Shown: in pieces, positions 9,482 through 18,820 of the stretch
Numbering within the stretch: the stretch's first letter is position 1
Layout of the letters: every line of letters begins with the position of its first letter
The notes under the pieces: model-generated
What the model saw: only the letters and a program-made list of their open reading frames with translations
Told to the model about the DNA's origin: nothing
Database searches by the model: none
Source: an uncultured Clostridia bacterium
Lineage (GTDB): Bacteria; Bacillota; Clostridia; Oscillospirales; Ruminococcaceae
Length of the DNA stretch: 64,000 nucleotides
Assembly (NCBI GenBank): GCA_947624375.1
Contig: CANQKD010000003.1
Coordinates: forward strand, 1-64,000
Reading direction: 5' to 3'
Made by a program: the position numbers and the translations under genes

Positions 9482-9510
9482 TTGATTTTGCGAAAGTTAT
9501 GTGCTATAAT
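9482..9510 (+). promoter_or_regulatory. sigma-A promoter of argS
   Basis: TTGATT (9482-9487) and a perfect TATAAT (9505-9510) with a 17-bp spacer. The leader is only about 30 nt, so there is no room for a T-box. The match shows that the ATG at 9499 lies inside the promoter and cannot be the argS start. Confidence 0.8.
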
Positions 9511-9543
9511 TATAAATGCAGATCTTTAAAAGGAATGAATAAT

Positions 9544-11334
9544 ATGCCGGAAAATAAACGTACAAAAAATATTACTTCGCTGCTTACCGAAACGGTATCG
9601 GCGGCGTTTGAAAGCTGCGGCTACGACCCCTCGCTGGGCACGGTTCTTGTGTCTGACAGACCCGATATCTGCCAGTTTCAGTGCAACGGGGCGTTCGGCG
9701 GCGCAAAACTTTATCACAAATCACCTGCCATAATAGCGCAGGAAGTTGCCGACAAACTGAAAGAGGACAAGCGTTTTGCAAAGGTCGAGGCTGTAAAGCC
9801 TGCCTTCATAAACATAACGCTGACAGACGAATTTTTAGCCGAGCAGTGCCGCGCCATTGCAAAAGACGAGCACTTAGGCGTTGTTCAGGCTGAAAAGCCC
9901 TCTGCCATAGTTATAGATTACGGCGGACCCAACGTTGCAAAAGCGCTTCACATAGGGCACCTGCGCAGCGCGATAATCGGCGAATCGCTGAAAAGGCTTG
10001 CGAGGGCTTGTGGTCATAACGTCATAGGCGATGCACACCTTGGCGACTGGGGTATGCCTATGGGGCTTGTTATTGCGTATCTCTCACAGATTCACCCCGA
10101 CTGGAAATGCTTCAGTGATGATTTTGACCCAGAAAAAGACGTTATTCCCGATCTTGACGTGGCACAGCTCAACGAGATATACCCTGCGGCAAGCAAGCTT
10201 TCAAAAGAGGACAGCGACGAGGGCAGGGCTTTCAAAGAAAAGGCTCACGGCATGACGCTTATGCTGCAATCTCACAAAAAGGGCATTTACGACCTGTGGA
10301 AAAAGATCGTCGGCATATCGGTCGGCGATGTTAAAAGAATATTCTCGCAGCTCAATGTTGATTTTGATTATTGGTACGGCGAAAGCGATGCTGACGAGTT
10401 TATACCCGAGCTTCTTGACGTGCTCGGTTCAAAGGGTCTTATGCATGAGAGCATGGGCGCTATGGTGGTAGATGTGGCTCAGGAGGACGACAAAGCCCCT
10501 ATGCCGCCCGTTATGATAAAAAAGACCGATGGTTCGGTACTTTATGATACCACCGACCTTGCAACGCTTATACAGCGCGAGAAAGATTTCAAGCCCGATA
10601 ACGTCTGGTATGTTGCAGACAAGCGGCAGACTCTGCACTTTGAGCAGTGTTTCAGGTGTGCTAAGCTTGCCGGCATCATGCGTGATGAAACTCAGCTTGA
10701 ATATATGGACTTCGGCACTATGAACGGCGCAGACGGCAAGCCTTACAAAACGCGTGACGGCGGCGTTATGCAGCTGCAAATGCTGCTGGATACCGCCTTT
10801 GATGCAGCTAGATCGCGAATGCAAGCAGACAAGTTTGACACTTCGCAAGAGCTTGATGACACCGCGCGTAAAATAGCCATAGCCTCAATAAAATTTGGTG
10901 ACCTTATAAACCACCGCTCGAAAGACTATATTTTTGACCTAGATAAATTTCTCTCTGCCGATGGCAAAACGGGAGTGTACCTGCTTTACATGGTAACGCG
11001 CATATGCTCTGTGCTTCGCAAGCTTGGCATTGAAGATGATGGCGAGATAGAGCTTGGCGAGATATACACCGAAAGCGAGCGCGAACTTATGCTGAACATC
11101 TTGCTGACAGACGAAACGTTCAGGCACGCATTCACAGAGCGCGCGCCGAATTACGTTTGCGAGAACGCCTATCAGCTGGCGGTGCTGTTCTCAAAATTCT
11201 ATCAGGAAAACCACATTATGAACGAGAGCGATGAAAAGAAAAAGTCGGCTTGGATAAACCTTTGCCGACTGGTAAAACGAATGCTTATAAAACATCTTGA
11301 CGTGCTGGCTATCGACACCGTTGAGAAGATGTAA
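9544..11334 (+). CDS. argS: arginine--tRNA ligase
   Basis: Charges tRNA-Arg with arginine in the cytoplasm (class I synthetase). The HIGH signature appears as HIGHLR near residue 137. The family's KMSKS-equivalent is the degenerate KTRDGG, as in many bacterial ArgS. A C-terminal DALR-type anticodon-binding domain ends the 596-residue protein. The start is set at ATG 9544 because AGGA (9531-9534) is correctly spaced, whereas the longer frame's first ATG lies inside the -10 box. Monocistronic, with its own promoter and a terminator at 11366-11400. Confidence 0.95.
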   Translation: MPENKRTKNITSLLTETVSAAFESCGYDPSLGTVLVSDRPDICQFQCNGAFGGAKLYHKSPAIIAQEVADKLKEDKRFAKVEAVKPAFINITLTDEFLAEQCRAIAKDEHLGVVQAEKPSAIVIDYGGPNVAKALHIGHLRSAIIGESLKRLARACGHNVIGDAHLGDWGMPMGLVIAYLSQIHPDWKCFSDDFDPEKDVIPDLDVAQLNEIYPAASKLSKEDSDEGRAFKEKAHGMTLMLQSHKKGIYDLWKKIVGISVGDVKRIFSQLNVDFDYWYGESDADEFIPELLDVLGSKGLMHESMGAMVVDVAQEDDKAPMPPVMIKKTDGSVLYDTTDLATLIQREKDFKPDNVWYVADKRQTLHFEQCFRCAKLAGIMRDETQLEYMDFGTMNGADGKPYKTRDGGVMQLQMLLDTAFDAARSRMQADKFDTSQELDDTARKIAIASIKFGDLINHRSKDYIFDLDKFLSADGKTGVYLLYMVTRICSVLRKLGIEDDGEIELGEIYTESERELMLNILLTDETFRHAFTERAPNYVCENAYQLAVLFSKFYQENHIMNESDEKKKSAWINLCRLVKRMLIKHLDVLAIDTVEKM

Positions 11335-11365
11335 AACAACAAACCTCTTGCTGTTAGAGGTTAGA

Positions 11366-11400
11366 AACGGTTTTACTCGTTTTGAATGAGACCGTTTTTT
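11366..11400 (+). terminator. intrinsic terminator of argS
   Basis: AACGGT pairs with ACCGTT around an inner CTC/GAG pairing and is followed by a run of six T. It lies about 30 nt after the argS stop on the same strand. Confidence 0.7.
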
Positions 11401-11410
11401 GCGCGGTTTA

Positions 11411-11760
11411 GATAGAGGCAAGAAGCAAGATTTATTTTTGCTGCTGTCGCAGCTAACCTGCGGAGCTGTTCAACGTCTACATTTACATATTCCATAATTA
11501 TATACCAATAAACTCCTCCATCCCACTAACCACCCCCAAGAAAGAACCGCTGGCAGAATATTCTTCCAGCTATGGCTTTTTGGGGGTGTGGTATGTTGTT
11601 AGGTTATTTGCAGTTATTGCAAAGCAGCAGTGTTAAAAATTTGCTGCTGTCGCAGCCAACCTGCTGAAGCTGTTCAACGCCCAACTAAACACCATAACTC
11701 CCTCAAATCATAAATCACAATCTCGCGTTGCTGGAAGAATATTCTGCTAGATGCTTTCTT
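11411..11760 (+). repeat. intergenic repeat cluster: heptads, E modules and two 22-bp palindromes
   Basis: No gene is seen here. The stretch holds a 7-bp-period repeat (11411-11430). It has two copies of a hairpin module starting TTGCTGCTGTCGCAGC (11438-11453 and 11641-11656), each followed by a conserved CTGC(G/T)GA-GCTGTTCAACG. Two near-identical 22-bp palindromes centre on AGAATATTCT (11549-11570 and 11730-11751). Each palindrome is enclosed by a longer inverted repeat: ACCACCCCCAA with TTGGGGGTGTGGT for the first, and ATAACTCCC with GGGAGAGTTAT for the second. The same modules recur near 17917 and 18346. Confidence 0.75.
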
Positions 11761-11825
11761 TTGGGAGAGTTATGGGTGGGCTACTAGAAGCAAGAGACAA
11801 GATGTTGGGAATTTTCACTTTGCAC

Positions 11826-12076
11826 GGCGTTCCAGAATGGAACGCGGAAAGAGAGATATGGCTTCTCAAAGGAAAATCCCTCTCTTGCAGGGATTTTCCT
11901 CTTGTGAAACAGTCCACTGGACTATTTCACAATTCACCTTTTTCGGAGCGCACGTTGTAGGGTCTTTCGCCCTCTGCGGAGGGCGACGAGGGTTTCACCC
12001 TCGACCTGACAAGCCTTTTGAAAAAGGCTTGACCGAAAACTTTTATTTTCTTGACATGATTTCAAGCCTTTGCGTA
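11826..12076 (+). repeat. modular multi-hairpin repeat, copy A
   Basis: Ordered hairpins, with conserved loops and linkers, read on the plus strand. M1 is GCGTTCC-AGAAT-GGAACGC (11827-11845). M2 is an 11-bp stem AGGAAAATCCC around the loop TCTCTTGCA (11870-11900). M3 is GTGAAACAGTCC-ACT (11904-11930), one mismatch, followed by AATTCACC. M4 is CGCCCTC-TGCG (11968-11985) and M5 is CGAGGGT-TTC (11987-12003). M6 is CAAGCCTTTT-GA (12010-12031), followed by ACCGAAAACTTTT. A tail beginning TTGACA and ending TTTGCGTA closes it. It ends 8 nt before the aminotransferase stop. Confidence 0.85.
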
Positions 12077-12083
12077 ATACCAC

Positions 12084-13271
12084 TTACTTCTTATAACTTT
12101 CCGCAAGCGCTTTGAACGCAGGCAGCGAGTTTACTATCGTCTTCTCGTCCACGCAGTATGATATCCTCATATACCCCGGACAGGCAAAGCCATCGCCTGC
12201 AACAAGCAGCAGGTCGTATTCCTTAGCCTTTTCGCAGAACGCCACCGAGTCTTCCTCCAGCGTCTTTACAAACAGATAAAACGCACCGTCGGGCTTTACG
12301 CACTCATAACCCAGTTTTGTAAGCCCGTTATAGAGCAGATCGCGGTTTTTCTTGTAAGCCGAAATATCCGAAACACAGTCAACGCATTTTGCTATCACCT
12401 GCTGGAAAAGCGTCGGCGCGCACACATAGCCGAGAGCTCTTCCTGCGCCGCATACAGATGCGTACACATTCTTGCTGTCGGTCACTTCATCGGGAACGAC
12501 TATGTAGCCTATTCTCTCGCCCGGCAGCGACAGCGACTTGCTGTATGAATAGCACACCAGCGTGTTTTTGTAATACTTAGTAACATACGGAACTACGGTC
12601 TCTTTATCGTAAACCAGCTCTCTGTAAGGCTCGTCCGTTATCAGGAAAAGCTCTTTGCCAAGCTGCTGCGACTTTCTGTTCATTATCTCCGCAACGGCTT
12701 TTATCGTCTCTTCCGAATACACAACGCCCGAGGGGTTGTTCGGCGAGTTTATTATAACGCACTTTGTGTTTTCGTTTATAGCTTCTTCAAATGCCTTCAA
12801 GTCGGGCTGAAAATCTGCTCTTGGCGGAACTATCTTAGCATTGCCGCCCTGACCCTCTGCAAACACCACATACTCGGGGAAGAACGGCGCAAAGATTATA
12901 ACTTCCTCGCCCTGCAAAAGCAGCGCCCTTAATGATATGCAAAGCGATGCAGCCGCGCCGCAGGTCATATAGATGTTATCGGCGTTTATGTTCGTGCCGT
13001 GCAGCTTGTTTATGTGCTCTGCTATTGTTTTTCTTACATCAGCATCGCCCTGTGCCGATGAATACCCGTGCAGGATTATCGGGTCCTGCGTGTCAAGCAG
13101 CTCTTTAACCGCTTCGTTTACCTCTTTCGGCGAAGGTATACTGGGGTTGCCAAGGCTGAAATCATACACCTTGTCATCGCCTACTATCGCCTTTCTCATC
13201 TTGCCGTACTCAAACAGCTCTCTTATAACGCTGCGCTTTGTTCCCAGCGTGAGCATATCCTGTGGCAGCAT
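12084..13271 (-). CDS. pyridoxal-phosphate-dependent class I aminotransferase
   Basis: A fold-type I aminotransferase of the AspC/AAT superfamily, 395 residues. SYSKSLSLPGERIGY holds the PLP-binding Lys. INSPNNPSGVVY holds the conserved Asn-Pro contact for the cofactor, and TDEPYREL the conserved Asp. It probably transfers an amino group between an amino acid and a 2-oxo acid; aspartate is the usual donor for close relatives but the substrate cannot be read from sequence. It is 45 nt downstream of the transglutaminase gene on the same strand and may be co-transcribed with that operon, though it is functionally unrelated. Confidence 0.85.
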   Translation of the reverse strand: MLPQDMLTLGTKRSVIRELFEYGKMRKAIVGDDKVYDFSLGNPSIPSPKEVNEAVKELLDTQDPIILHGYSSAQGDADVRKTIAEHINKLHGTNINADNIYMTCGAAASLCISLRALLLQGEEVIIFAPFFPEYVVFAEGQGGNAKIVPPRADFQPDLKAFEEAINENTKCVIINSPNNPSGVVYSEETIKAVAEIMNRKSQQLGKELFLITDEPYRELVYDKETVVPYVTKYYKNTLVCYSYSKSLSLPGERIGYIVVPDEVTDSKNVYASVCGAGRALGYVCAPTLFQQVIAKCVDCVSDISAYKKNRDLLYNGLTKLGYECVKPDGAFYLFVKTLEEDSVAFCEKAKEYDLLLVAGDGFACPGYMRISYCVDEKTIVNSLPAFKALAESYKK

Positions 13272-13316
13272 ACATCATCTCTCCATTTCAATATATTTTA
13301 TATTATTTTAGCATTT

Positions 13317-15608
13317 TTACTGTCCGCTGTTGATCGCGGCTTTTTTAAGTTTAGCTTTTCTTGCCGTCTTATACTGCTCATAAGCCGCTATGCGCTTAGC
13401 CTCCTCGGGCGTAAGTTTTCCGTAAAACGTTTCTTCAAACGCATTTGCCAGTACGCCTATATCAGCATCGCGCTCCTGCGCAAATGTGCACACCTGCTTT
13501 ACTGTATACGCCGAAAGGTCTGTGTCGGTCTTCTTTGCAAACCTCTTTACTATGCGTTTATACATAAGGCATACAGCCTTTGCAGCATCGCAGTTTCTTA
13601 CATACACCCTGAACGCTCCCTCGCTTGCAGGTCTCCACAAAACAAGCAGCAATATCGCGGCGGCAAGCACTATACCTACTCTTATATAAAAACCGTACTG
13701 CGTCAGGAAATCAAACGTACCGCCTGTCTGTGCCGGTGGTGTGTTCATTATTGCTTCAAAGCCCGGCACGGTAGGTTCAAATACCACCCAACCCACCGCA
13801 GGCAGATAAACTTCAACAAAAGCGTGGGCGTTAGCATCAGTCACCATATACCAGCTCTCGCCGAAAGGCACATTCGGGTCGTAGTTTAGATACGGCATCC
13901 TGCCTCTCAGCTGCTCCGAAGTCACCGGGTTTGATGCAATATAGCCCTCGCAGTAGCGTGCTTTAAGCCCTACCGACCTTGCCATCAGCGTCATAGCAGT
14001 TGCAAAGTCTGAGCACAGCCCTCTTTTGCTTTCAAATATGAAATACTCAATGCTCTCATCATCGGGATCATAAGTCATATCATATGTAAAACCCGCCTGA
14101 GTAAAATATTCCTCCAGTGCCGCAGCTTTTTCATAATCTGTATCGCACCCCTGCGTTATCTGCTGTGCAAGCTGCCTTATGCTGTCGTCATATTCGTCAT
14201 ACTCGCCGCTGTCTATCTTATCTGAAAAACTCCTGTCACTGTTCACATCGCTGTAAAGCTGGCTGCTGAAGCCCCCGTCATTTCTCCTCTCCAGATACCA
14301 GTCCATAATGCCGTCCCAGTCTTCGGTAGTCATACCCAGCTTTTCAGCCAGTTCTCTTACACTTTCGTTGTCGGCATATTCGGCTTTGTACTGATATGTA
14401 TCGCCTCTCATCTGCCACTCGCCGTTGCAGTAAACATTGCCGTTTTGTACATTATCGGGAAAGATCTCTCCGTTATATCCCAAAAACACCCTGAGAGTAT
14501 TTTCGGGCAGCGGAAGATACGAAAACCTTATGTCCTCCATTGGATACACGGTAAGGAACTTGTTCTCGGAGTTTTGCCAGTAGTCGTCTATAAGCTCCAT
14601 GGTTTCAGCATCTTCATTATACTTAGCATACGTATACAAAAGCTCCAACTTTCTGTCAGGCAAAAGCCCCGGCACAGTCGTCTGCGGCTCCGACCACACA
14701 TAATCTGCATCTTCATATTTATCGGTGCCGTAATGCCAGTTGTTGTCCGCAAAATAGCTGTACGCCTGGCTTTTAAGATACACATATCCGTCCTGCGTTG
14801 TGTTTACGGCAAAAAGCTCCTGCCCCGTGGGGGTATCTCCGTGATGTCTTGCGGAAGAATCCTGAAATTCATTCAGCGTTTGTATATCTCCCTGCTGAGA
14901 GAACAGTCCCAGCCTGTCAAAAACGCTTGAATCCTTTTCCTGAACGGATTCTATCTCGGGCTTTGGCATTATGAACAATATACTCACCACCGCAGCGCCG
15001 AACACCGCTATCGAAACGGCATACGACCTGTCTGGCACTACTTCTATACCGCTGTCTGCGGCGGTCTGCCTGTTGTGTACCATGACCAAAAGGTACAAAA
15101 GCAGTATCGCTGCAAGATAGCTGTCAGACATAACATCAAGCCTTTTGGCATATATCGCAAACGGGAACAAAACCAGAAGCAGAGTAAAAATCCCTCTGTA
15201 CCGCACCTGCGTAAAATAATACAGCGCCGAGTAGAACAAAAATCCTCCGCCGAAAACAAGCGCATAAAGATACATAGGAACATAGTCTGTCGCCAGATAA
15301 AACCACGAATTAAAATCTATATGGCTGCCCGTGTAGCCTGCATACACCATATTAAAAGAGACTATGATCGCCCCAAAAAGCAATACCAGATACAAAAGGC
15401 CGCTCAAAAATTTATGCTTTCTGTGATACATAATATCAAGAACGACAAACGTACCCAGACCCTCAGCGGCAGACAGCACGGTAAGCGGCACAACGCTGAC
15501 GGTTCGGTAGTCATATATGATAGACGACATTATTGCCACGCCAAAAAGCAGCGGCAGTAAAAATCGGCTGAGTTTGTCTTTCAGACTTTTCATCATAGTT
15601 TTTATCAC
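13317..15608 (-). CDS. membrane protein with extracellular transglutaminase-like domain (TgpA/DUF3488 type)
   Basis: A 763-residue membrane protein. The N-terminal third has about six hydrophobic segments. A large outside domain carries the transglutaminase-like core: KRGLCSDFATAMT with catalytic Cys near residue 532, and the DANAHAFVEV stretch with catalytic His. A final membrane span near residue 685 (GIVLAAAILLLVLW) is followed by a cytoplasmic tail resembling DUF4129. It forms the classical trio with DUF58 and MoxR, and overlaps the DUF58 stop by 4 bp. Such trios are thought to act in assembly or modification of envelope proteins; the substrate is unknown. Confidence 0.88.
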   Translation of the reverse strand: MIKTMMKSLKDKLSRFLLPLLFGVAIMSSIIYDYRTVSVVPLTVLSAAEGLGTFVVLDIMYHRKHKFLSGLLYLVLLFGAIIVSFNMVYAGYTGSHIDFNSWFYLATDYVPMYLYALVFGGGFLFYSALYYFTQVRYRGIFTLLLVLFPFAIYAKRLDVMSDSYLAAILLLYLLVMVHNRQTAADSGIEVVPDRSYAVSIAVFGAAVVSILFIMPKPEIESVQEKDSSVFDRLGLFSQQGDIQTLNEFQDSSARHHGDTPTGQELFAVNTTQDGYVYLKSQAYSYFADNNWHYGTDKYEDADYVWSEPQTTVPGLLPDRKLELLYTYAKYNEDAETMELIDDYWQNSENKFLTVYPMEDIRFSYLPLPENTLRVFLGYNGEIFPDNVQNGNVYCNGEWQMRGDTYQYKAEYADNESVRELAEKLGMTTEDWDGIMDWYLERRNDGGFSSQLYSDVNSDRSFSDKIDSGEYDEYDDSIRQLAQQITQGCDTDYEKAAALEEYFTQAGFTYDMTYDPDDESIEYFIFESKRGLCSDFATAMTLMARSVGLKARYCEGYIASNPVTSEQLRGRMPYLNYDPNVPFGESWYMVTDANAHAFVEVYLPAVGWVVFEPTVPGFEAIMNTPPAQTGGTFDFLTQYGFYIRVGIVLAAAILLLVLWRPASEGAFRVYVRNCDAAKAVCLMYKRIVKRFAKKTDTDLSAYTVKQVCTFAQERDADIGVLANAFEETFYGKLTPEEAKRIAAYEQYKTARKAKLKKAAINSGQ

Positions 15609-16840
15609 TTTATCCTTGTAAAATCGATATCACTGTTTACGCTGTAGCAACAGTCGGTCTCCATATCATCGGCATACTGCGATGCACCTACCGTATAAAC
15701 TTCGCACCCTGCCTGCCGCAGCTGTTCTACTTTTTGCGGCAGCGTGCCTTTTCTGTTTGTAAAATACATTACCACCCTGTGATGCCTGCTTTCAAGCTCC
15801 GATATCGGCAGCGAAGATGTTTCACTATCAGGCTCATAGTCAGCAAGTGCCGTCTGAAACTGTGTAAGCTCGCCCTCATTAGTTATCTCATAGCACTGCC
15901 AACCGCCGCTCTTGCAGTAAATATCGCACCGCAGCCCTTGTTTCAGCATTACCGCCGCCATTGAAAGCGCCGCCTCGGTAACGATATCGCTGCTTTCGCT
16001 GTAGCTGCCGTCTTCCTTTCTCTCATCGGAAAGCTCAAACAGTATACCCTGGCTCATCGCGGCAAGTTTTTCATCAAGGCGTATCATGTAAATATCGCGC
16101 TTTGTTGAAAGCTTCCAGTTTATTCTTTTTATCGGATCGCCCGGAACATACTCTCTGTGCTCGTACCCCGGCACGCCGCTGCCTATCGTCGCTGATTCGT
16201 CCGTTTCTTCTGCATTGTCATCATAAGCCGAGGCATCGCAGCATATCCTCAGAAGCTCATTTTGCTGATTTATGTCGTGTATCATCGGTATTATGCCGAA
16301 CCTGCAAACGCCGTCGCCCGATATCATAAGCTTGCCCACGTGCGCCGTAAACACTCCCATATAGTCGATTATCTCGGGCATATTCAGCTCAACTTTTGAA
16401 GCTGTGCAGTATTTTGCAAGATACTTTACGCTGTAGCTTCTCTTTTTCTTTGAAAAGCCCATGGCTATCCTGAATTTTTCGGGCGTTACGGGCTCTAAAT
16501 TCCCCTTCGATGACAAACTTATCTCAATAAACGGCGTGGGTATCCAAGTCTTTTTTGAAACGGTGAAGTCAACTTTGACCGTGTCGCCCTTGTTTACGAT
16601 CTCGTTTCTTGATGCGAACGATATCTCCACCTGCTTTATCGTTACCCAAGTTAAAACTGCCGATATAACCATCGCCAGCACCAGCAGCAGCGCTACATAA
16701 AGCCCCAGCCTGCCGTTCATCAGATAGCAAAACAGCGCCATTATGGCTATGCACATAAGCATACTTAAAAAGTGCTTCATATTTACCCGTATGCCGCTTC
16801 TGTGCTCAGCATTTTTTTGCTTTTCAGATTTTTCCGCCAC
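15605..16840 (-). CDS. DUF58 domain-containing membrane protein
   Basis: A 411-residue protein with two closely spaced N-terminal membrane segments (about 23-70). A beta-rich region follows, then the DUF58 core with the signature YVPGDPIKRINWK near residue 240. The C-terminal half resembles a von Willebrand A-like fold, as is usual for DUF58. It ends by overlapping the start of the transglutaminase gene (ATGA overlap) and begins 38 nt after moxR. MoxR ATPases are believed to act on the vWA-like partner, which supports joint function. Confidence 0.88.
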   Translation of the reverse strand: MAEKSEKQKNAEHRSGIRVNMKHFLSMLMCIAIMALFCYLMNGRLGLYVALLLVLAMVISAVLTWVTIKQVEISFASRNEIVNKGDTVKVDFTVSKKTWIPTPFIEISLSSKGNLEPVTPEKFRIAMGFSKKKRSYSVKYLAKYCTASKVELNMPEIIDYMGVFTAHVGKLMISGDGVCRFGIIPMIHDINQQNELLRICCDASAYDDNAEETDESATIGSGVPGYEHREYVPGDPIKRINWKLSTKRDIYMIRLDEKLAAMSQGILFELSDERKEDGSYSESSDIVTEAALSMAAVMLKQGLRCDIYCKSGGWQCYEITNEGELTQFQTALADYEPDSETSSLPISELESRHHRVVMYFTNRKGTLPQKVEQLRQAGCEVYTVGASQYADDMETDCCYSVNSDIDFTRIK

Positions 16841-16878
16841 CGCTGTTTCACCGCCCTTTGTCTGATTTATTTTTTTGC

Positions 16879-17808
16879 TTATCCTATCGGCACTTTCACA
16901 AATGAAGTGATATGCTCTATCGCATCTTCCTGCGTTTCAAACTTTGATTTGCCCTTTGGCGAGAGTATCACCCTGTGCGCCAGAACGCTTGTTGAAACGC
17001 GTTTTATGTCATCAGGCGTTACAAAATCTCTGCCCTCTGTAAACGCTATAGCCTTTGACATTTTAAGCAGTGCTATGCTGCCTCTCGGGCTTGCGCCGAG
17101 CTTTAAAAACTCGTTGTTTCGAGTAGCTGTTACAAGCCGCAGTATGTAGTCTCTCACCTCGTCAGAAACGCGCACTGTCTTTGCCTGCTCCTGAAGACGC
17201 TCTATATCTTCGACTGTGCAGCAGCTTTCAAGTTGTGCAGCCTCCGTGCCGTGTTCAGCCCTTGTAAGTATCTCCAGTTCTTCGCCCACCTCGGGGTATC
17301 CTATGCTTATCTTTATGATAAATCTGTCCATCTGCGCTTCGGGCAGGTGGTATGTGCCGTATGTTTCAACGGGGTTTTGCGTTGCAAGAGTCATAAACGG
17401 GTGAGGCAGAAAAAATGTCTTACCGTCAAGGCTTATCTGGTGCTCCTCCATTACCTCCAGCAGGCTCGACTGCGCTTTCGGTGATGCTCTGTTTATCTCG
17501 TCCGCGAGAAGGAAGTTGCACATAGCCGCGCCGCTGCGGTATTCAAGCTCGCCGGTGTCTTTGTTTATCATTGAAAAGCCGACAATATCGGAGGGCATTA
17601 CATCGGGCGTTAGCTGTATTCTGTTAAAGCTGCCCTTTACCGACTTTGCAAGAGCAGAGACCAGCTGTGTTTTGCCCACTCCGGGCACGTCCTCAATAAG
17701 AACGTGACCCTCGCACAGCATGGCGGCAATAAGGTTTACTATAACATCTCTCTTGCCGACAATTACTTTTTCTATGTTCTCAACTATTTTCAGTATCTCA
17801 GCGTTCAT
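16879..17808 (-). CDS. MoxR-family AAA+ ATPase
   Basis: A cytosolic AAA+ ATPase of 309 residues, acting as a chaperone-like remodeller for its operon partners. The Walker A motif is GVGKTQL near residue 44, Walker B is LLADEINRA near 110, and TQNPVETYGTY contains sensor 1. A C-terminal lid with RGSIALLKMSKAIA follows. Length and motifs are normal for the MoxR subfamily. It is the first gene of moxR-DUF58-transglutaminase, with its own promoter at 17844-17872 and GGAGG just before the start. Confidence 0.92.
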   Translation of the reverse strand: MNAEILKIVENIEKVIVGKRDVIVNLIAAMLCEGHVLIEDVPGVGKTQLVSALAKSVKGSFNRIQLTPDVMPSDIVGFSMINKDTGELEYRSGAAMCNFLLADEINRASPKAQSSLLEVMEEHQISLDGKTFFLPHPFMTLATQNPVETYGTYHLPEAQMDRFIIKISIGYPEVGEELEILTRAEHGTEAAQLESCCTVEDIERLQEQAKTVRVSDEVRDYILRLVTATRNNEFLKLGASPRGSIALLKMSKAIAFTEGRDFVTPDDIKRVSTSVLAHRVILSPKGKSKFETQEDAIEHITSFVKVPIG

Positions 17809-17843
17809 ACAATGACCTCCGTACAGAATATATATACAATTTA

Positions 17844-17872
17844 ATTATACAACATTTCTGCATATATTGCAA
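17844..17872 (-). promoter_or_regulatory. sigma-A promoter of the moxR operon
   Basis: On the minus strand TTGCAA (17867-17872) and a perfect TATAAT (17844-17849), spacer 17 bp, about 36 nt before the moxR start. Confidence 0.8.
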
Positions 17873-18011
17873 GTACCAAAAACAAAAACTACCATGCATA
17901 AGTTCGATACGTAAAATTGCGCTTACGCGCAGCCTGCGGAGCTGTTCACCGCCACACTGTAATTTGGTTATCTTTTCATTTTGAGTGTGCCATACGTTTG
18001 CGCAACTCTAA

Positions 18012-18097
18012 TCGAGGGGAAAACCATAGGGATATAGGGAGTGTATCTGCAAGGCAGGGCGCGCGCTCCACTCCCTACCCTAAGGTTTTCCCCTCGA
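18012..18097. repeat. 86-nt long inverted repeat (large hairpin)
   Basis: TCGAGGGGAAAACC at the left pairs with GGTTTTCCCCTCGA at the right. An inner AGGGAGTG/CACTCCCT pairing encloses a GC-rich loop of about 25 nt. The stem is about 30 bp with small bulges and has no T-run after it, so it is not a standard terminator. Confidence 0.7.
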
Positions 18098-18447
18098 GCT
18101 CCTCATTCCTTACCCACACCTACGACCACGCGCTGAGCTTTGGTGAAAAGTCGCGACCTCTTCGCTCGGAACTTCGTGCCTTTGTGGTAGAGGCTAAATA
18201 GCGAAATACGCATAGGTTTTGTTTGTAAGGAAACGGAGGTCAGTAGTGCGGGAACATGATTTATAACTTACTGCGAAAGAATATAATTTCATATCAACCA
18301 AACCTATATATACCCCCAAAAGCCATGGTTCTCCGCCCTCGCATAGTTGGAAGAATATTCTGCCAGCGTTCTCTGCTGAGTGGTGAGTGGGTGGGTACTG
18401 GATATAAGATTATCAGAGGCAAGAAACGTGACTTTTTCACCTAGCAC

Positions 18448-18820
18448 GGCGTTCCAGAGTGGAACGCGGAAAGAGTGATATGCGCTACAACAAGGAGAGG
18501 CTCAGCTTTTAGAAGCAAGAAAATTAGAAGCAAGAGGCAAGAATTTGCTTTTTACAGTTTAGCACAAATTTTTCAAAACGCTCATCTTGCTTCTTGCCTC
18601 TTTCTAAACCGCAGGTATGGCAAGCACGCGCTAACGCCGCAAAACCATTTCTAATTTCTAACATCTAACATCTAACTTCTAGCAGCAGAGCGCCTGCCGT
18701 ATGGGAATTTCGCCGTCTGCGGACGGCGACGAGGGGCTCGCCCCTCGACCTGACAAGCCTTTTGAAAAAGGCTTGACCGAAAACTTTTAGTTTCTTGACA
18801 GGGTTTAAAACCTTTGCGTA
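18448..18820 (+). repeat. modular multi-hairpin repeat, copy B (interrupted)
   Basis: Module M1 (GCGTTCC-AGAGT-GGAACGC) is followed by the 5' arm of M2 (AAGGAGAGGCTC, identical to the arm in copy D). The 3' arm of M2 and all of M3 are replaced by about 180 bp of heptad-rich sequence (about 18503-18685). M4 (CGCCGTC-TGCG-GACGGCG), M5 (CGAGGGGC-TC-GCCCCTCG), M6 and the TTGACA tail then resume. Compared with copy A, M4 differs by a compensating C:G to G:C pair. Confidence 0.8.

Noticed and set aside
9391-9543. Possible T-box leader of argS
   Set aside because: The promoter -10 box ends only 33 nt before the start codon, leaving no room for a leader RNA.
12050-12076. TTGACA in the tail of each multi-hairpin repeat as an outward promoter
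   Set aside because: The hexamer is conserved in all four copies, but no acceptable -10 box lies 16-18 bp downstream in any copy.
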